A DNA stretch of 64,000 nt from Streptomyces atratus (GTDB taxonomy: Bacteria > Actinomycetota > Actinomycetes > Streptomycetales > Streptomycetaceae). How positions within the stretch are numbered: the first letter of the stretch is position 1; each line of letters begins with the position of its first letter. The position numbers were made by a program, and so were the translations under genes. Positions 54,625-63,379 of this stretch are shown piece after piece. The stretch lies in the NCBI RefSeq assembly GCF_014648655.1, contig NZ_BMRN01000023.1:54625-118624 (forward strand), in the 5' to 3' direction. The notes beneath the pieces are model-generated. The model saw only the letters and a program-made list of their open reading frames with translations. It did not search any database and was not told the origin of the DNA.

Positions 54625-54843
54625 TCAACTACCGTATGCGCGAGCCACATACACCGTCCGCGGCGGCAGATACTCGATCACCGTCACCACCGTGCCCGGC
54701 TCGATGCGTTCCTTCGCGGAGGCCGGATGCGCGAGGAAGTGCTCGGCGCCGCCCCGGATCCGTACGATCACCTCGCCGACCATTCCCGGCCCCACCGTCC
54801 CGGTCACCCTGCCGATCAGTCCCACCATCGAGGAGTCATCCAT
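54625..54843 (-). CDS. Short NfeD-like OB-fold protein
   Basis: 72 residues from ATG 54843. It looks like only the soluble OB-barrel of NfeD proteins: SMVGLIGRVTGTVGPGMVGE, VIVRIRGGAEHFLAH and IEPGTVVTVIEYLPPRTVYV. The membrane helices of a full NfeD are missing. It lies upstream of the SPFH gene on the same strand, matching the NfeD/flotillin pairing. Divergent from the LacI-type gene. Confidence 0.75.
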   Translation of the reverse strand: MDDSSMVGLIGRVTGTVGPGMVGEVIVRIRGGAEHFLAHPASAKERIEPGTVVTVIEYLPPRTVYVARAYGS

Positions 54844-54892
54844 GCCCCGGAGCGTACCCATGACGCAGGGGTCTGGAAGACTGCCCGACGCC

Positions 54893-55915
54893 ATGAGCCA
54901 GTTACCGAACCAGCCCACCGAAGGCCCCGTCCCGACCAGTGCCGATGTGGCACGGCTCGCCGGAGTCTCCCGGGCCACTGTGTCCTACGTACTGAACAAC
55001 AACGCGTCCGTGCGGATCAGCGAACCCACCCGTCGCCGGGTCAGGGAAGCGGCCACCGAACTGGGCTACGTACCGCACGCGGCGGCTCGCAGCCTGCGTG
55101 CCGGACACACCCGCATGGTGCTGCTCCCCACCATGAACTTCCCGGCCGGCCCGCTCCACCACCGCTTCTTCCACCAACTGGAATCCGGACTGCGCCGCCT
55201 CGACTACACCGTGGTCCAGTACGGCAGCACCGGTCTGGACGCCGACGACGCGCCCCGCGCCTGGGCCGAACTCCGTCCCGTCGCCGTCATCGCACCCGGC
55301 ACGATCGCCCTCACCCCGCAGGGCATATCCGTACTCAGGCGATCCGGAGCCAAGGCCGTGATCACCCTCGGGCCTCGGCCGGTGGACGGTGCCCATGCGC
55401 TGGTCATGGACCAGCGGGAGGTCGGCAGCTGTGCGACCGGACATCTGCTGGAGCGCGGCCGGCGCCGTATCGGCGTCGTCATGCCCGAGGAAAGCGGCCT
55501 CGGTCTGTTCGCCGAACCCCGGCTGGCCGGAGCCCGGCAGGCCGCACTGAGCCACGGGGCCCGCATCGAACCGCTGCCGCTGCGGTACGAGGAGGAATCG
55601 GCCGCCCGGCTGGCCGCCCGCTGGCGCACCATGGGCCTCGACGCCGTGTTCGCGTACAACGACGAATACGCGATGCTCCTGATGCGGGCCCTTCAGGACG
55701 CGGGCATCGAGGTGCCCCGCGAGACTGCCGTGGTCGGCGCCGACGACCTGATGCTCGGCCGACTGCTGCGGCCCCGGCTCAGCAGCGTGCGGATGGAACT
55801 GGCCACGCCACAGCCGCTGGCGGACCTCGTCGACCGGCTGGTGCAGCACCCCGGCGGTGCCCCCGAGTGCCACGACCTGCTGCGGGCCCGGGCGGTCCAC
55901 CGCGAGTCCAGCTGA
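54893..55915 (+). CDS. LacI-family transcriptional regulator
   Basis: 340 residues from ATG 54893; ATG 54860 is an in-frame alternative. The helix-turn-helix is TSADVARLAGVSRATVSYVL with NNNASVRISEPTRRRVREAA next. An effector-binding domain (VLLPTMNFPAGPL onward; VGADDLMLGRLLRPRLSSVR) follows. No sugar gene is adjacent, so its target is unknown. Divergent from the NfeD-like gene. Confidence 0.9.
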   Translation: MSQLPNQPTEGPVPTSADVARLAGVSRATVSYVLNNNASVRISEPTRRRVREAATELGYVPHAAARSLRAGHTRMVLLPTMNFPAGPLHHRFFHQLESGLRRLDYTVVQYGSTGLDADDAPRAWAELRPVAVIAPGTIALTPQGISVLRRSGAKAVITLGPRPVDGAHALVMDQREVGSCATGHLLERGRRRIGVVMPEESGLGLFAEPRLAGARQAALSHGARIEPLPLRYEEESAARLAARWRTMGLDAVFAYNDEYAMLLMRALQDAGIEVPRETAVVGADDLMLGRLLRPRLSSVRMELATPQPLADLVDRLVQHPGGAPECHDLLRARAVHRESS

Positions 55916-55986
55916 GCCGCCGACTGCGCACGGTGCAGCGGCGCGACAACGTGCGCACCGCGCGCCGCTTGCCTAGCGTCATGACC

Positions 55987-56268
55987 ATGAGTCATCCGCA
56001 GAGTTACGAGATCCTGCTGGTCCCCGGATTCGCCGAGGACACCACCGACGCCGCCGAGCCCGGCGGCGCCATCCGTTCGGCGGTCGTGGCGGCGACCGGT
56101 GAGACGGGGGCATCGGGCTACCCCCGGTATTCGGGCGAAGGCATCGTGGCGGACATCGACCCGGCGACGCGCACGGTAGAGGCCCTGCTGGTCGACGGCG
56201 CCGAGCTGGACTACGGCCTCTCGGTCCGGATCAAGGAGAAGAACGCCGAGGGCAAGGCCGACAGCTGA
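55987..56268 (+). CDS. Small conserved protein, unknown function
   Basis: 93 residues from ATG 55987, 7 nt after a TAGCGT box (leaderless); ATG 55981 would add two residues. Acidic, with YEILLVPGFAEDTTDAAEPG near the start and EALLVDGAELDYGLSVRIKE near the end; no helix or cysteine. Ends before a tandem repeat and terminator. Not recognised. Confidence 0.65.
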   Translation: MSHPQSYEILLVPGFAEDTTDAAEPGGAIRSAVVAATGETGASGYPRYSGEGIVADIDPATRTVEALLVDGAELDYGLSVRIKEKNAEGKADS

Positions 56269-56283
56269 GGCCGGGCCGCCCGT

Positions 56284-56345
56284 TTCCGGCCGCGGAAGGC
56301 CGCGGAAGGCCGCGGAAGCCGCGGAAGGCCACCGGAGGCCACGGA
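56284..56345. repeat. Short tandem repeat, GGCCGCGGAA-type
   Basis: The decamer GGCCGCGGAA occurs about three times in a row, then degenerates (GCCGCGGAAGGCCACCGGAG). It lies between two convergent genes and could be unstable. Confidence 0.7.
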
Positions 56346-56349
56346 AAGA

Positions 56350-56372
56350 GGCCCGACCGGAGTGGTCGGGCC
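56350..56372. terminator. Bidirectional terminator between convergent genes
   Basis: GGCCCGACC and GGTCGGGCC form a perfect 9-bp stem with a 5-nt loop, 26 bp beyond the thioredoxin stop. Confidence 0.75.
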
Positions 56373-56398
56373 CCTCACCCTGCTCATGCGCGCGGTGC

Positions 56399-56770
56399 CT
56401 ACTTCTGTTCCTTCTGCTGGTCCTCGATGGACTTGCGGACCTCGTCCATGTCCAGCTTCCTGGCCTGCCCGATGATGTCCTCCAGCGCCGCCTCCGGCAG
56501 CGCGCCGGGCTGGGCGAACACCGCCACATTTTCCCGGACGATCATCAGCGTGGGGATGGAACGGATCTCGAAGGCCGCTGCCAGTTCCTGCTGCGCCTCC
56601 GTGTCGACCTTGGCGAAGACCAGGTCGTCGTGGCGCTTCGACGCCGCGTCGTAGACCGGCGCGAACTGCCGGCACGGGCCGCACCAGGAAGCCCAGAAGT
56701 CGATCAGGACGAAGTCGTTGTCACTGACGACCTCATCGAAGTTTTCCTTGGTGAGCTCAACGGTGCTCAT
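56399..56770 (-). CDS. Thioredoxin
   Basis: 123 residues from ATG 56770. FVLIDFWASWCGPCRQFAPV contains the WCGPC active site; FEIRSIPTLMIVRENVAVF supplies the cis-Pro. It reduces protein disulfides in the cytoplasm, using thioredoxin reductase. A Lys/Glu-rich tail of about 15 residues follows the normal fold. Divergent from a flavin oxidoreductase, with about 115 bp between. Confidence 0.96.
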   Translation of the reverse strand: MSTVELTKENFDEVVSDNDFVLIDFWASWCGPCRQFAPVYDAASKRHDDLVFAKVDTEAQQELAAAFEIRSIPTLMIVRENVAVFAQPGALPEAALEDIIGQARKLDMDEVRKSIEDQQKEQK

Positions 56771-56885
56771 GCTCTGTTACCTCTTCCTGTGCCCGTTCGG
56801 ACCTGTCCGGCACAACCGTGCCTGTACTTGCGCTATTCCGCCTGCCCATGTGGCCGTCGCGGACACGCACGACCAGACTGTCCCC

Positions 56886-58328
56886 ATGACAGATGCTTCC
56901 CTGAACACCGAGTACGACGTCGTGGTGATCGGAGCGGGTCCGGTGGGTGAGAACGTCGCCGACCGGGCCCGTGCCGCCGGGCTGAGCACGGCGGTCGTCG
57001 AGGCGGAACTCATCGGCGGCGAATGCTCGTACTGGGCCTGCATGCCCAGCAAGGCCCTGCTGCGCCCGGTCGTCGCCCGTGCCGATGCCCGCCGGGTCCC
57101 CGGCCTCAGCGACGCCGTGCAGGGACCGCTGGACACGGCAGCGGTCCTCGCCCACCGTGACGAATACGCCTCGCACTGGAAGGACGACGGACAGGCCGCC
57201 TGGCTGGAGGGCGTCGGAGCGGACATCTACCGTGGCCAGGGTCGGCTCACCGGTGAGAAAACGGTCTCCGTCACCACCCCCGACGGCACGGAACACCGGC
57301 TCACCGCCCGGCAGGCCGTCGCCGTCTGCACCGGCAGCCGCGCCGTCGTACCCGCCCTGCCCGGCATCGAGGGGGCTCGCCCCTGGACCAGCCGGGAGGC
57401 GACGAGCGCCAAAAAGGTACCCGGACGCCTCGTGATCGTCGGCGGAGGCGTGGTCGGGACGGAGATGGCCACCGTCTGGCAGGCCCTCGGCGCCCGGGTG
57501 ACGATGCTGATCCGCGGCAAGGGACTCCTGCCGAAGATGGAACCTTTCGCGGGCGAGCTGGTCGCCCAGGCACTGACGGAGGCGGGCGCCGACATCCGTA
57601 CGGGAGTCTCCGCGACCTCCGTACGGCGCGCGGTCCCGGACGGCCCGGTCACCGTGGAGCTGAACAACGGAGAGCGCGTCGAGGCCGACGAGATCCTCTT
57701 CGCCACCGGCCGCGCCCCGCGCACCGACGACCTCGGCCTGGAAACGGTGGGCCTGAAGCCCGGCTCCTGGCTCGTCGTCGACGACAGCTGCCGCGTCGAC
57801 GGCACCACCTGGCTCTACGCGGTCGGCGACGTCAACCACCGGGCACTCCTCACGCACCAGGGCAAGTACCAAGCACGCATCGCGGGCGCCGCGATCGCCG
57901 CCCGCGCCGCGGGTGTGCCGCTGCTGGAGACCGACCGTTGGGGCGCCCACGCGGCGACCGCCGACCACGCGGCCGTCCCCCAGGTCGTCTTCACCGACCC
58001 CGAGGCCGCATCGGTCGGCCTCACCCTCGCCGAGGCCGAGGAGGCCGGCCACCGCGTACGCGCCGTCGACCACGACCTCGCCGCGGTGGCGGGCTCCGGC
58101 CTGTACGCGGACGGCTACCGAGGCCGCGCCCGCATGATTGTCGACCTCGACCGGGAGATCCTGCTCGGTGTCACGTTCGTCGGGCCGGGCATCGGCGAAC
58201 TGCTGCACTCGGCGACGATCGCGGTCGCGGGCGAGGTCCCCATCGACCGGCTGTGGCACGCGGTCCCCGCGTATCCGACGATCAGCGAGGTCTGGCTGCG
58301 CCTGCTGGAGGCGTACCGGGACGCATAG
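56886..58328 (+). CDS. FAD-dependent pyridine nucleotide-disulfide oxidoreductase-like protein
   Basis: 480 residues from ATG 56886. VVVIGAGPVGENVADRARAA binds FAD; GGECSYWACMPSKALL holds the redox C-x4-C. VIVGGGVVGTEMATVWQALG binds NAD(P)H; WLYAVGDVNHRALLTHQGKY closes the FAD site. The dimer domain is complete. Lipoamide dehydrogenase and mercuric reductase relatives have a catalytic His in HPT-x-x-E at the end; here it reads YPTISE, so that base is missing. Its substrate is unknown. Thioredoxin next door hints at disulfide chemistry. Confidence 0.9.
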   Translation: MTDASLNTEYDVVVIGAGPVGENVADRARAAGLSTAVVEAELIGGECSYWACMPSKALLRPVVARADARRVPGLSDAVQGPLDTAAVLAHRDEYASHWKDDGQAAWLEGVGADIYRGQGRLTGEKTVSVTTPDGTEHRLTARQAVAVCTGSRAVVPALPGIEGARPWTSREATSAKKVPGRLVIVGGGVVGTEMATVWQALGARVTMLIRGKGLLPKMEPFAGELVAQALTEAGADIRTGVSATSVRRAVPDGPVTVELNNGERVEADEILFATGRAPRTDDLGLETVGLKPGSWLVVDDSCRVDGTTWLYAVGDVNHRALLTHQGKYQARIAGAAIAARAAGVPLLETDRWGAHAATADHAAVPQVVFTDPEAASVGLTLAEAEEAGHRVRAVDHDLAAVAGSGLYADGYRGRARMIVDLDREILLGVTFVGPGIGELLHSATIAVAGEVPIDRLWHAVPAYPTISEVWLRLLEAYRDA

Positions 58329-58329
58329 G

Positions 58330-58760
58330 TCCCGGCCCGCCCGTCCTCCAGCAGCTCCCCGGGCGGGGCGGCATCCGTACCGACCGTGACGACGGCCGTG
58401 AGCAGCGACTTCGAGTACGGATGCCGCGGCGCGTCGAACACCTCCTCGCCCGTCCCCTCCTCCACCACCTGCGCGTCCCTCATCACCAGTACCCGGTCAC
58501 TGATCCGCCGGACCGCCGAATGATCGTGGGAAAGCAACAACAGGGCTGTTCCCAGGCGCTGTTGGACGTCATCCAGCAGATCCAGGATCTGCGCCCGCCC
58601 CGCTGCGTCGAGCGCCGGGACCGGCTCGTCGCACAGGAGGATCCCGGGGGACGGAGCGAGGGCGCGAGCGATGGCGACCCGCCGGCGCCGGCCGCCGGAG
58701 AGCTGGTCGGGGCGGCGGTGGCGCCGTGGGGGGCGTGCGTGCCCCGCCCGACAGATACGC
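58330..58760 (-). pseudogene. Oligopeptide-type ABC ATPase, C-terminal relic
   Basis: The frame reads DQLSGGRRRRVAIARALAPS, then ILLCDEPVPALDAAGRAQIL (Walker B), LLLLSHDHSAVRRISDRVLV and a PRHPYSKSLLTAV tail typical of DppD/DppF/OppF ATPases. The Walker A half is absent; the sequence ahead of LSGG is degenerate in every frame. No natural stop is seen near 58330 and the frame runs into the antisense of the oxidoreductase. About 140 codons of 300 or more remain. No partner transporter genes are nearby. Confidence 0.85.
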
Positions 58761-58812
58761 CGACCCGCCCACGAGGTCGCCGAGATCACCGTGCGCGTCC
58801 GACGGGAGGACC

Positions 58813-59406
58813 TCAGTCCCCCGTAGCGGGGGACAGCGGCTGCCCACAGTGCAGGTTCCACCGTCCGGACCGGCCGCTGAGTCCGGTCAGCGTCAGCGGG
58901 GCGACGTCCAGCCGCCAGAACGCCTCCGACGGGAGGGTGAGCGCCCGTACGATCACGGCCCGCACCACCGCAGGCTCGACGACCCCCAGCACGCGGCCGC
59001 CCTCGTCGCCGTACAGGGGTTGCAGGGAATCCAGCCAGCGGCCGACCCTGGCGCAGAACTCCAACAACGGCTCGCCGCCGTGCGGGGCCGCCGAAGGATC
59101 GGTCATCCAGGCCGACACCGCCTCCGGCTCGCTCCCGATCACCTCGTCCAGCGGCTGCCCGTTCCACCGGCCCATGTCCCAGCCACGGAGCGTGAGTTCG
59201 TGCTCGGCGCGCAACCCCAGCGCGTCGGCGGTCCGGGCGCACCGTTCGGACGGCCCGCAGACATACAGGTTGGCCGCAGGCACCGCTGCCGCAGCGGCCC
59301 TGGCCTGCCGGACCCCGGCCGCGTCGAGCGGCGCATCACCGTCGAAGCGGGCCTCGCGCAGCGCGGAGTTGAGCGCCGGTGAGATCAACATCACCTTTAT
59401 CGTCAT
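58813..59406 (-). CDS. Histidine-phosphatase-fold protein lacking the RHG motif
   Basis: 197 residues from ATG 59406 (GGGAG upstream). The fold is phosphoglycerate-mutase-like: AALREARFDGDAPLDAAGVR, NLYVCGPSERCARTADALGL and GEPLLEFCARVGRWLDSLQP. The catalytic RHG triplet normally near residue 9 is replaced by SPA in LISPALNSALRE, so ordinary phosphohistidine catalysis is unlikely. It sits next to a B12 riboswitch and cobalt-transport genes, where CobC/CobZ-like phosphatases occur. Possible structural or altered role. Confidence 0.85.
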   Translation of the reverse strand: MTIKVMLISPALNSALREARFDGDAPLDAAGVRQARAAAAAVPAANLYVCGPSERCARTADALGLRAEHELTLRGWDMGRWNGQPLDEVIGSEPEAVSAWMTDPSAAPHGGEPLLEFCARVGRWLDSLQPLYGDEGGRVLGVVEPAVVRAVIVRALTLPSEAFWRLDVAPLTLTGLSGRSGRWNLHCGQPLSPATGD

Positions 59407-59519
59407 GACCGGGTCAACTCCCTGAACTCTGGCTCCTCAAGTGCACCCACCATGACATCCGGGCGTTCCGGCCCCGCCGACGGCACCATGGCCGCGCCTG
59501 CTCCCAGGCGGTATCGTCC

Positions 59520-59650
59520 GATGAGCATGACGAAGTGTGACGGAAGTCCGGTGAGAATCCGGCACGGTCGCGCCACTGTGAACCCGTACCCGTACGGGAA
59601 GTCAGACCTAGCACCTTCGTCTCAGGCACCACGAACGGGACGCGTGTTCC
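59520..59650 (+). promoter_or_regulatory. Cobalamin riboswitch
   Basis: GGAAGTCCGGTGAGAATCCG followed by GCACGGTCGCGCCACTGTGA is the conserved cobalamin-sensing core; a B12-box-like GGGAAGTCAGACC follows. It lies immediately upstream of cbtB and should lower expression when adenosylcobalamin is plentiful. The 5' edge is approximate. Confidence 0.93.
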
Positions 59651-59666
59651 CTCAGGAGGTTCTGCC

Positions 59667-59882
59667 ATGGCACAGACTGCTGCCCCCGCCACCGCCGTAC
59701 CGGCGATCACCCCCATCTCCCTGAAGGCCATTGCCCCTTGGGCGGTCTTCTTCGGCATCCTCATGCTCGTACTGCTGTACTTCGTCGGCGCCGAGCAGGG
59801 CGCCACCGCGGTCATCTCCGGCGAAGGTGTCCACGAGTGGGTCCACGACGGCCGCCACCTCCTCGGTTTCCCCTGCCACTGA
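59667..59882 (+). CDS. cbtB: Cobalt transporter small subunit
   Basis: 71 residues from ATG 59667 with AGGAGG. One helix (WAVFFGILMLVLLYFVG) and the His-rich ending HEWVHDGRHLLGFPCH, the CbtB metal-binding signature. With CbtA forms a predicted cobalt importer serving B12 synthesis. Directly controlled by the riboswitch. Confidence 0.95.
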   Translation: MAQTAAPATAVPAITPISLKAIAPWAVFFGILMLVLLYFVGAEQGATAVISGEGVHEWVHDGRHLLGFPCH

Positions 59883-59910
59883 CGTACCGTCCGATCCAGG
59901 GGAAATCCAC

Positions 59911-60684
59911 ATGAACTCCATATCTGTCAGGGCCCTGCTCGTCCGCGGCATGCTGGCCGGCCTCGCCGCGGGCGCGCTCGCTCTTGTCGTCGCCTACTTC
60001 CTCGGCGAGTCCCGGGTGGACGCGGCCATCGCTCTCGAAGAGGCGCACAGCCATGACCACGGCGGCGGCGAGGAACTCGTCAGCCGCGCCATGCAGTCCA
60101 CCGCCGGCCTGGCCACCGGTGTGCTCGTCTTCGGCGTGGCGATCGGCGGCATCGCCGCCCTCGTCTTCTGTTACGCCCTCGGCCGGATCGGCAGATTCGG
60201 CCCACGGGCCACGGCCGCCCTGATCGCGGGTGCGGCCCTGCTGACGGTGTACATCGTGCCGTTCCTGAAGTACCCGGCCAACCCGCCGGCCGTCGGCAAC
60301 CCCGACACGATCGGCCGACGCACCGCCCTGTTCTTCCTGATGGTCGCCCTCAGTGTGCTGCTGGCCGTCGCTGCCGTCATCTTCGGCAAGCGGCTGGCTC
60401 CACGCCTGGGCAACTGGAACGCGACGATCACCGCATCCGCCGCCTACGTCGTCGTGATCGGCGTCGCCTGCGCTTTTCTGCCCTCGTTCGACGAGGTCGG
60501 AAAGGACTTCCCGGCCGGCCTGCTGTGGGAGTTCCGTCTGGCCACGCTCGCCGTGCAGGCCACTCTCTGGATCACCTTCGGCCTGGTCTTCGGCTGGCTG
60601 ACGGAGCGGCTTCTCGCGCCGAGGGCCGATTCCGTCAGGGCCGGAAACGGTGCGGCGAACCGGGCTGCCACCGCGGCCGGCTGA
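59911..60684 (+). CDS. cbtA: Cobalt transporter membrane subunit
   Basis: 257 residues from ATG 59911 (AGGGGAAATCC upstream). Five or six helices. The His-rich loop EEAHSHDHGGGEELVSRAMQ after the first helix and the later VGNPDTIGRRTALFFLM are typical of CbtA. Transcribed with cbtB, 28 bp downstream of its stop. Ends at a strong terminator. Confidence 0.95.
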   Translation: MNSISVRALLVRGMLAGLAAGALALVVAYFLGESRVDAAIALEEAHSHDHGGGEELVSRAMQSTAGLATGVLVFGVAIGGIAALVFCYALGRIGRFGPRATAALIAGAALLTVYIVPFLKYPANPPAVGNPDTIGRRTALFFLMVALSVLLAVAAVIFGKRLAPRLGNWNATITASAAYVVVIGVACAFLPSFDEVGKDFPAGLLWEFRLATLAVQATLWITFGLVFGWLTERLLAPRADSVRAGNGAANRAATAAG

Positions 60685-60714
60685 CCGGCGCACCACTGGT
60701 CACCAGAAGGCATC

Positions 60715-60745
60715 GGAACCCGCCGGGAGCTTCCCGGCGGGTTCC
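60715..60745 (+). terminator. Terminator of cbtBA
   Basis: GGAACCCGCCGGGA and TCCCGGCGGGTTCC form a perfect 14-bp stem with a 3-nt loop, 30 bp past the stop. Confidence 0.9.
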
Positions 60746-60811
60746 GTCGTCCCGTGCCGGGCAGCCGAGCCGGCGGCTGTACGTACCTGTAGGGAGCCGG
60801 GCGAGCGGGAC

Positions 60812-61318
60812 TCACTCCTCGGCCTGCTGTACCCAGTCGATCCGGTAGTGCTTCAGCAGCGCGTCCTCCTTCACCAGATGCATACCGACGGCTGTCATGA
60901 CGTGCTGCGACGCGAGGTTGTCCAGACCGGTGTCGCCGTGTACGCAGCTCACGCCCTGGTCGCGGGCGAACAGGAGCAGTGCGCGCAGCGCCTCGGAGGC
61001 GTAACCCATGCCTTGAGCCGAGGGGACGAGGCCGTAGCCGATCGTGACGTGCCCGCTCTCGTCCGGAGTGCCATGGAATCCCAGCCCGCCGATCACCTCT
61101 CCGTTGTCGCGGCGACGTATCTCGTACGAACCGAAGGGGCTGGGATCACCCGTCGTCGCGCATGTGTCGAGGAAGCGCTCGGCCGCGGCCATCTCGCCGG
61201 GGGACGGATATCCGGGCGCCCAGCGGGCGCCGTCTCCGGGCTTGCCCGCCATCACCCGCAAGGCATCGGAGGCGCTCATCAGGCGGAGGAAGAGGCGGGG
61301 AGTCTCAAGGTCGGTCAT
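60812..61318 (-). CDS. GNAT N-acetyltransferase (RimJ/RimL-like)
   Basis: 168 residues from ATG 61318. LETPRLFLRLMSASDALRVM begins the fold; VIGGLGFHGTPDESGHVTIG and YGLVPSAQGMGYASEALRAL contain the acetyl-CoA-binding Q-x-x-G-x-A-type loop. Substrate unknown. Convergent towards cbtA with a terminator between. Confidence 0.9.
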   Translation of the reverse strand: MTDLETPRLFLRLMSASDALRVMAGKPGDGARWAPGYPSPGEMAAAERFLDTCATTGDPSPFGSYEIRRRDNGEVIGGLGFHGTPDESGHVTIGYGLVPSAQGMGYASEALRALLLFARDQGVSCVHGDTGLDNLASQHVMTAVGMHLVKEDALLKHYRIDWVQQAEE

Positions 61319-61361
61319 GACCGAGTGAAGTATCACGCCGGACGGGCGCAAGGCATCCGGA

Positions 61362-61880
61362 TTGTCCGACGGGAGCGTCCGAAGCGGGGCGGGGGCTCCG
61401 GCGGGTCCTGCTGAGGCCCTGCAGAACCCCAATCCGTACCGGCTGATGAATTCACCGGCCATGCATACGTCGCCGGCCGCGGTCCTCGAATCCCATCGGA
61501 TCCTCACCAGGGACCTGGAACGGGCCGCGGCTGTGGGCGAGCTGCGTCCGGCCCCCGGGCCGGCCGCGCAGATGGTGATGGCGGCGAATGCGGGCGTGGC
61601 GCTGGTGATCGTCGCCCGCCCCGCGACCTTCGGCGACGCGAGCGTGTCACGGCGGGTACGCGACGCCGTGCATGCCGCGGTCGTCACCCCGGATGTGTCC
61701 GGCGCTTCCGACGACGCGGACGGCGCGGGGGCCGCTGTGTCCGAGGCCCACGTGCCGTCCACCGCGGCGCGGCTGAGCGCGCTGCTGCGGCAGTCGCCGG
61801 ATCCGGCACTCAGTGCGGCCGAGGGCGCCCTCCTGACGGAATGGCTGAACCGCCTGTCGAACGCCCCACGCGACCGCTAG
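61362..61880 (+). pseudogene. TetR-family regulator, C-terminal relic
   Basis: The plus strand reads NPYRLMNSPAMHTSPAAVLE, then SHRILTRDLERAAAVGELRP and MVMAANAGVALVIVARPATF, as in the ligand-binding C-terminal half of TetR proteins. The N-terminal helix-turn-helix (about 60 residues) is missing, and the sequence before 61430 does not resemble it. No Shine-Dalgarno site at any in-frame ATG. It abuts the GNAT gene start, so a deletion removed the N-terminal part. Confidence 0.65.
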
Positions 61881-62236
61881 AGCCCTGTCCGGTCCGCGTC
61901 GAAGTCCCCGGAGAACGCCGCCGCCATCCGCAGATGACCGGTCGCCTCCGCGCTTCGCCCCTGGCGCTCAAGCGTGCGGCCGAGCATCAGCCGCGCGTAG
62001 TGCTCCACCGGGTCGCGCTCCAGAACCGCCCGCAGTTCCGTCTCGGCCCTGCCGAGCCGAGCCGAGTGGTAGTAGGCCCGGGCCAGCAGCAGACGCGGGG
62101 ACACCTGCTCCGGCGCCTCCTCGACCAGGCCTTCCAGAATCCGGGCCGCAGTCATGTACTCCTTCGCTTCGAAGAACATCTGCGCACGGTCCCAGCGGTC
62201 GGCGGACGTACCGAACTCGAAATAGGTGTCGCTCAC
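61877..62236 (-). CDS. Tetratricopeptide (TPR) protein
   Basis: 119 residues from GTG 62236 with GAGGAGGTCAA upstream. Two to three helical repeats: DRAQMFFEAKEYMTAARILE, SPRLLLARAYYHSARLGRAE and HYARLMLGRTLERQGRSAEA. A small scaffold for protein contacts; partner unknown. Divergent from pirin, with 177 bp of AT-rich DNA between. Confidence 0.88.
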   Translation of the reverse strand: MSDTYFEFGTSADRWDRAQMFFEAKEYMTAARILEGLVEEAPEQVSPRLLLARAYYHSARLGRAETELRAVLERDPVEHYARLMLGRTLERQGRSAEATGHLRMAAAFSGDFDADRTGL

Positions 62237-62413
62237 TTGACCTCCTCGTTCCCGGACCGTCCGGGGATCGCTCCCGGCCCTGTCCAGCCACAGACCCGGC
62301 CATACGCTCAGCCGTGCCCAGTCACCCGAACATAGCGCACTGGTTGAATATTCCACTAAATTATCGGCGTGGGTACCGGCACCCCGGGCCCGCACGGGAA
62401 TAGGTTGAGCGCC

Positions 62414-63379
62414 ATGAGCAATCTCGATCGCCAGGCCACACTCTCCGTCTGTGGAGGACGGGGCTTCGTCGTCGCCGAGCCTGTACGTGAACTCCTCACC
62501 CCGCGCCATGTCCGGCTGGGTGAGTCCACCGAGGTCCGCAGACTGCTGCCCAATCTGGGGCGCCGGATGGTCGGCGCATGGGCCTTTGTCGATCATTACG
62601 GCCCCGACGACATCGCCGGCGAACCAGGGATGCAAGTACCGCCCCACCCTCACATGGGCCTGCAGACGGTCAGCTGGCTGCACGAGGGCGAGGTCCTGCA
62701 CCGGGACAGCCTCGGCAGTCTCCGCACGATCCGCCCGCGCGAGCTGGGACTGATGACTTCCGGCCGGGCCATCAGTCACTCCGAGGAGAGCCCGAAGTCG
62801 CACGCGAGGTTTCTGCACGGCGCCCAGCTCTGGGTCGCCCTGCCGGACGCCCACCGCCACGTCGAGCCGCACTTCCAGCACCACACCGAACTGCCGACCG
62901 TCACTGCCCCCGGTCTCACCGCCACCCTGATCCTGGGTGGACTCGACGGCGCCACCTCGCCGGGCACCACGTACACCCCGATCGTCGGCGCCGACCTGGC
63001 CCTGTCCGCCGGCGCCGAGGCCCGGCTGCCGCTCGACCCGGACTTCGAGTACGCGGTGCTCTCGATGTCCGGCCAGGCCGAGGTCGACGGCGTACCCGTG
63101 CTGCCCGGTTCCATGCTTTACCTCGGCTGCGGACGCACCGAACTCCCCTTGCGCGCGGACACCGACGCGGGCCTCATGCTCCTCGGTGGTGAGCCCTTCG
63201 AGGAGGAGATCGTCATGTGGTGGAACTTCATCGGGCGTTCACATGAGGAAATCGAGGAGGCCCGCAAAGGCTGGATGTCGACCTCCTGCTTCGGTGAGGT
63301 GAAGGGCTACGACGGTGACCGGCTGCCCGCACCCGAACTGTCGCCGATCACGCTGAAGCCTCGGGGAAGGGTGCGCTGA
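62414..63379 (+). CDS. Pirin family protein
   Basis: 321 residues from ATG 62414, 7 nt after TAGGTT (leaderless). A cupin metal site is in PPHPHMGLQTVSWLHEGEVL with later HSEESPKSHARFLHGAQLW; both cupin halves are present. Pirins bind iron, some oxidise quercetin, and others bind transcription factors or metabolic enzymes. Longer than most pirins by about 30 residues. Single gene. Confidence 0.93.
   Translation: MSNLDRQATLSVCGGRGFVVAEPVRELLTPRHVRLGESTEVRRLLPNLGRRMVGAWAFVDHYGPDDIAGEPGMQVPPHPHMGLQTVSWLHEGEVLHRDSLGSLRTIRPRELGLMTSGRAISHSEESPKSHARFLHGAQLWVALPDAHRHVEPHFQHHTELPTVTAPGLTATLILGGLDGATSPGTTYTPIVGADLALSAGAEARLPLDPDFEYAVLSMSGQAEVDGVPVLPGSMLYLGCGRTELPLRADTDAGLMLLGGEPFEEEIVMWWNFIGRSHEEIEEARKGWMSTSCFGEVKGYDGDRLPAPELSPITLKPRGRVR

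Noticed and set aside
53017..56268. A 1083-codon open frame on the plus strand
   Set aside because: It is antisense to the SPFH gene and crosses the LacI gene out of frame; only its last 95 codons, a separate small gene, are supported. High-GC DNA makes such frames by chance.
56284..56345. Possible CRISPR-like array
   Set aside because: The unit is 10 nt, without spacers or cas genes; it is a simple tandem repeat.
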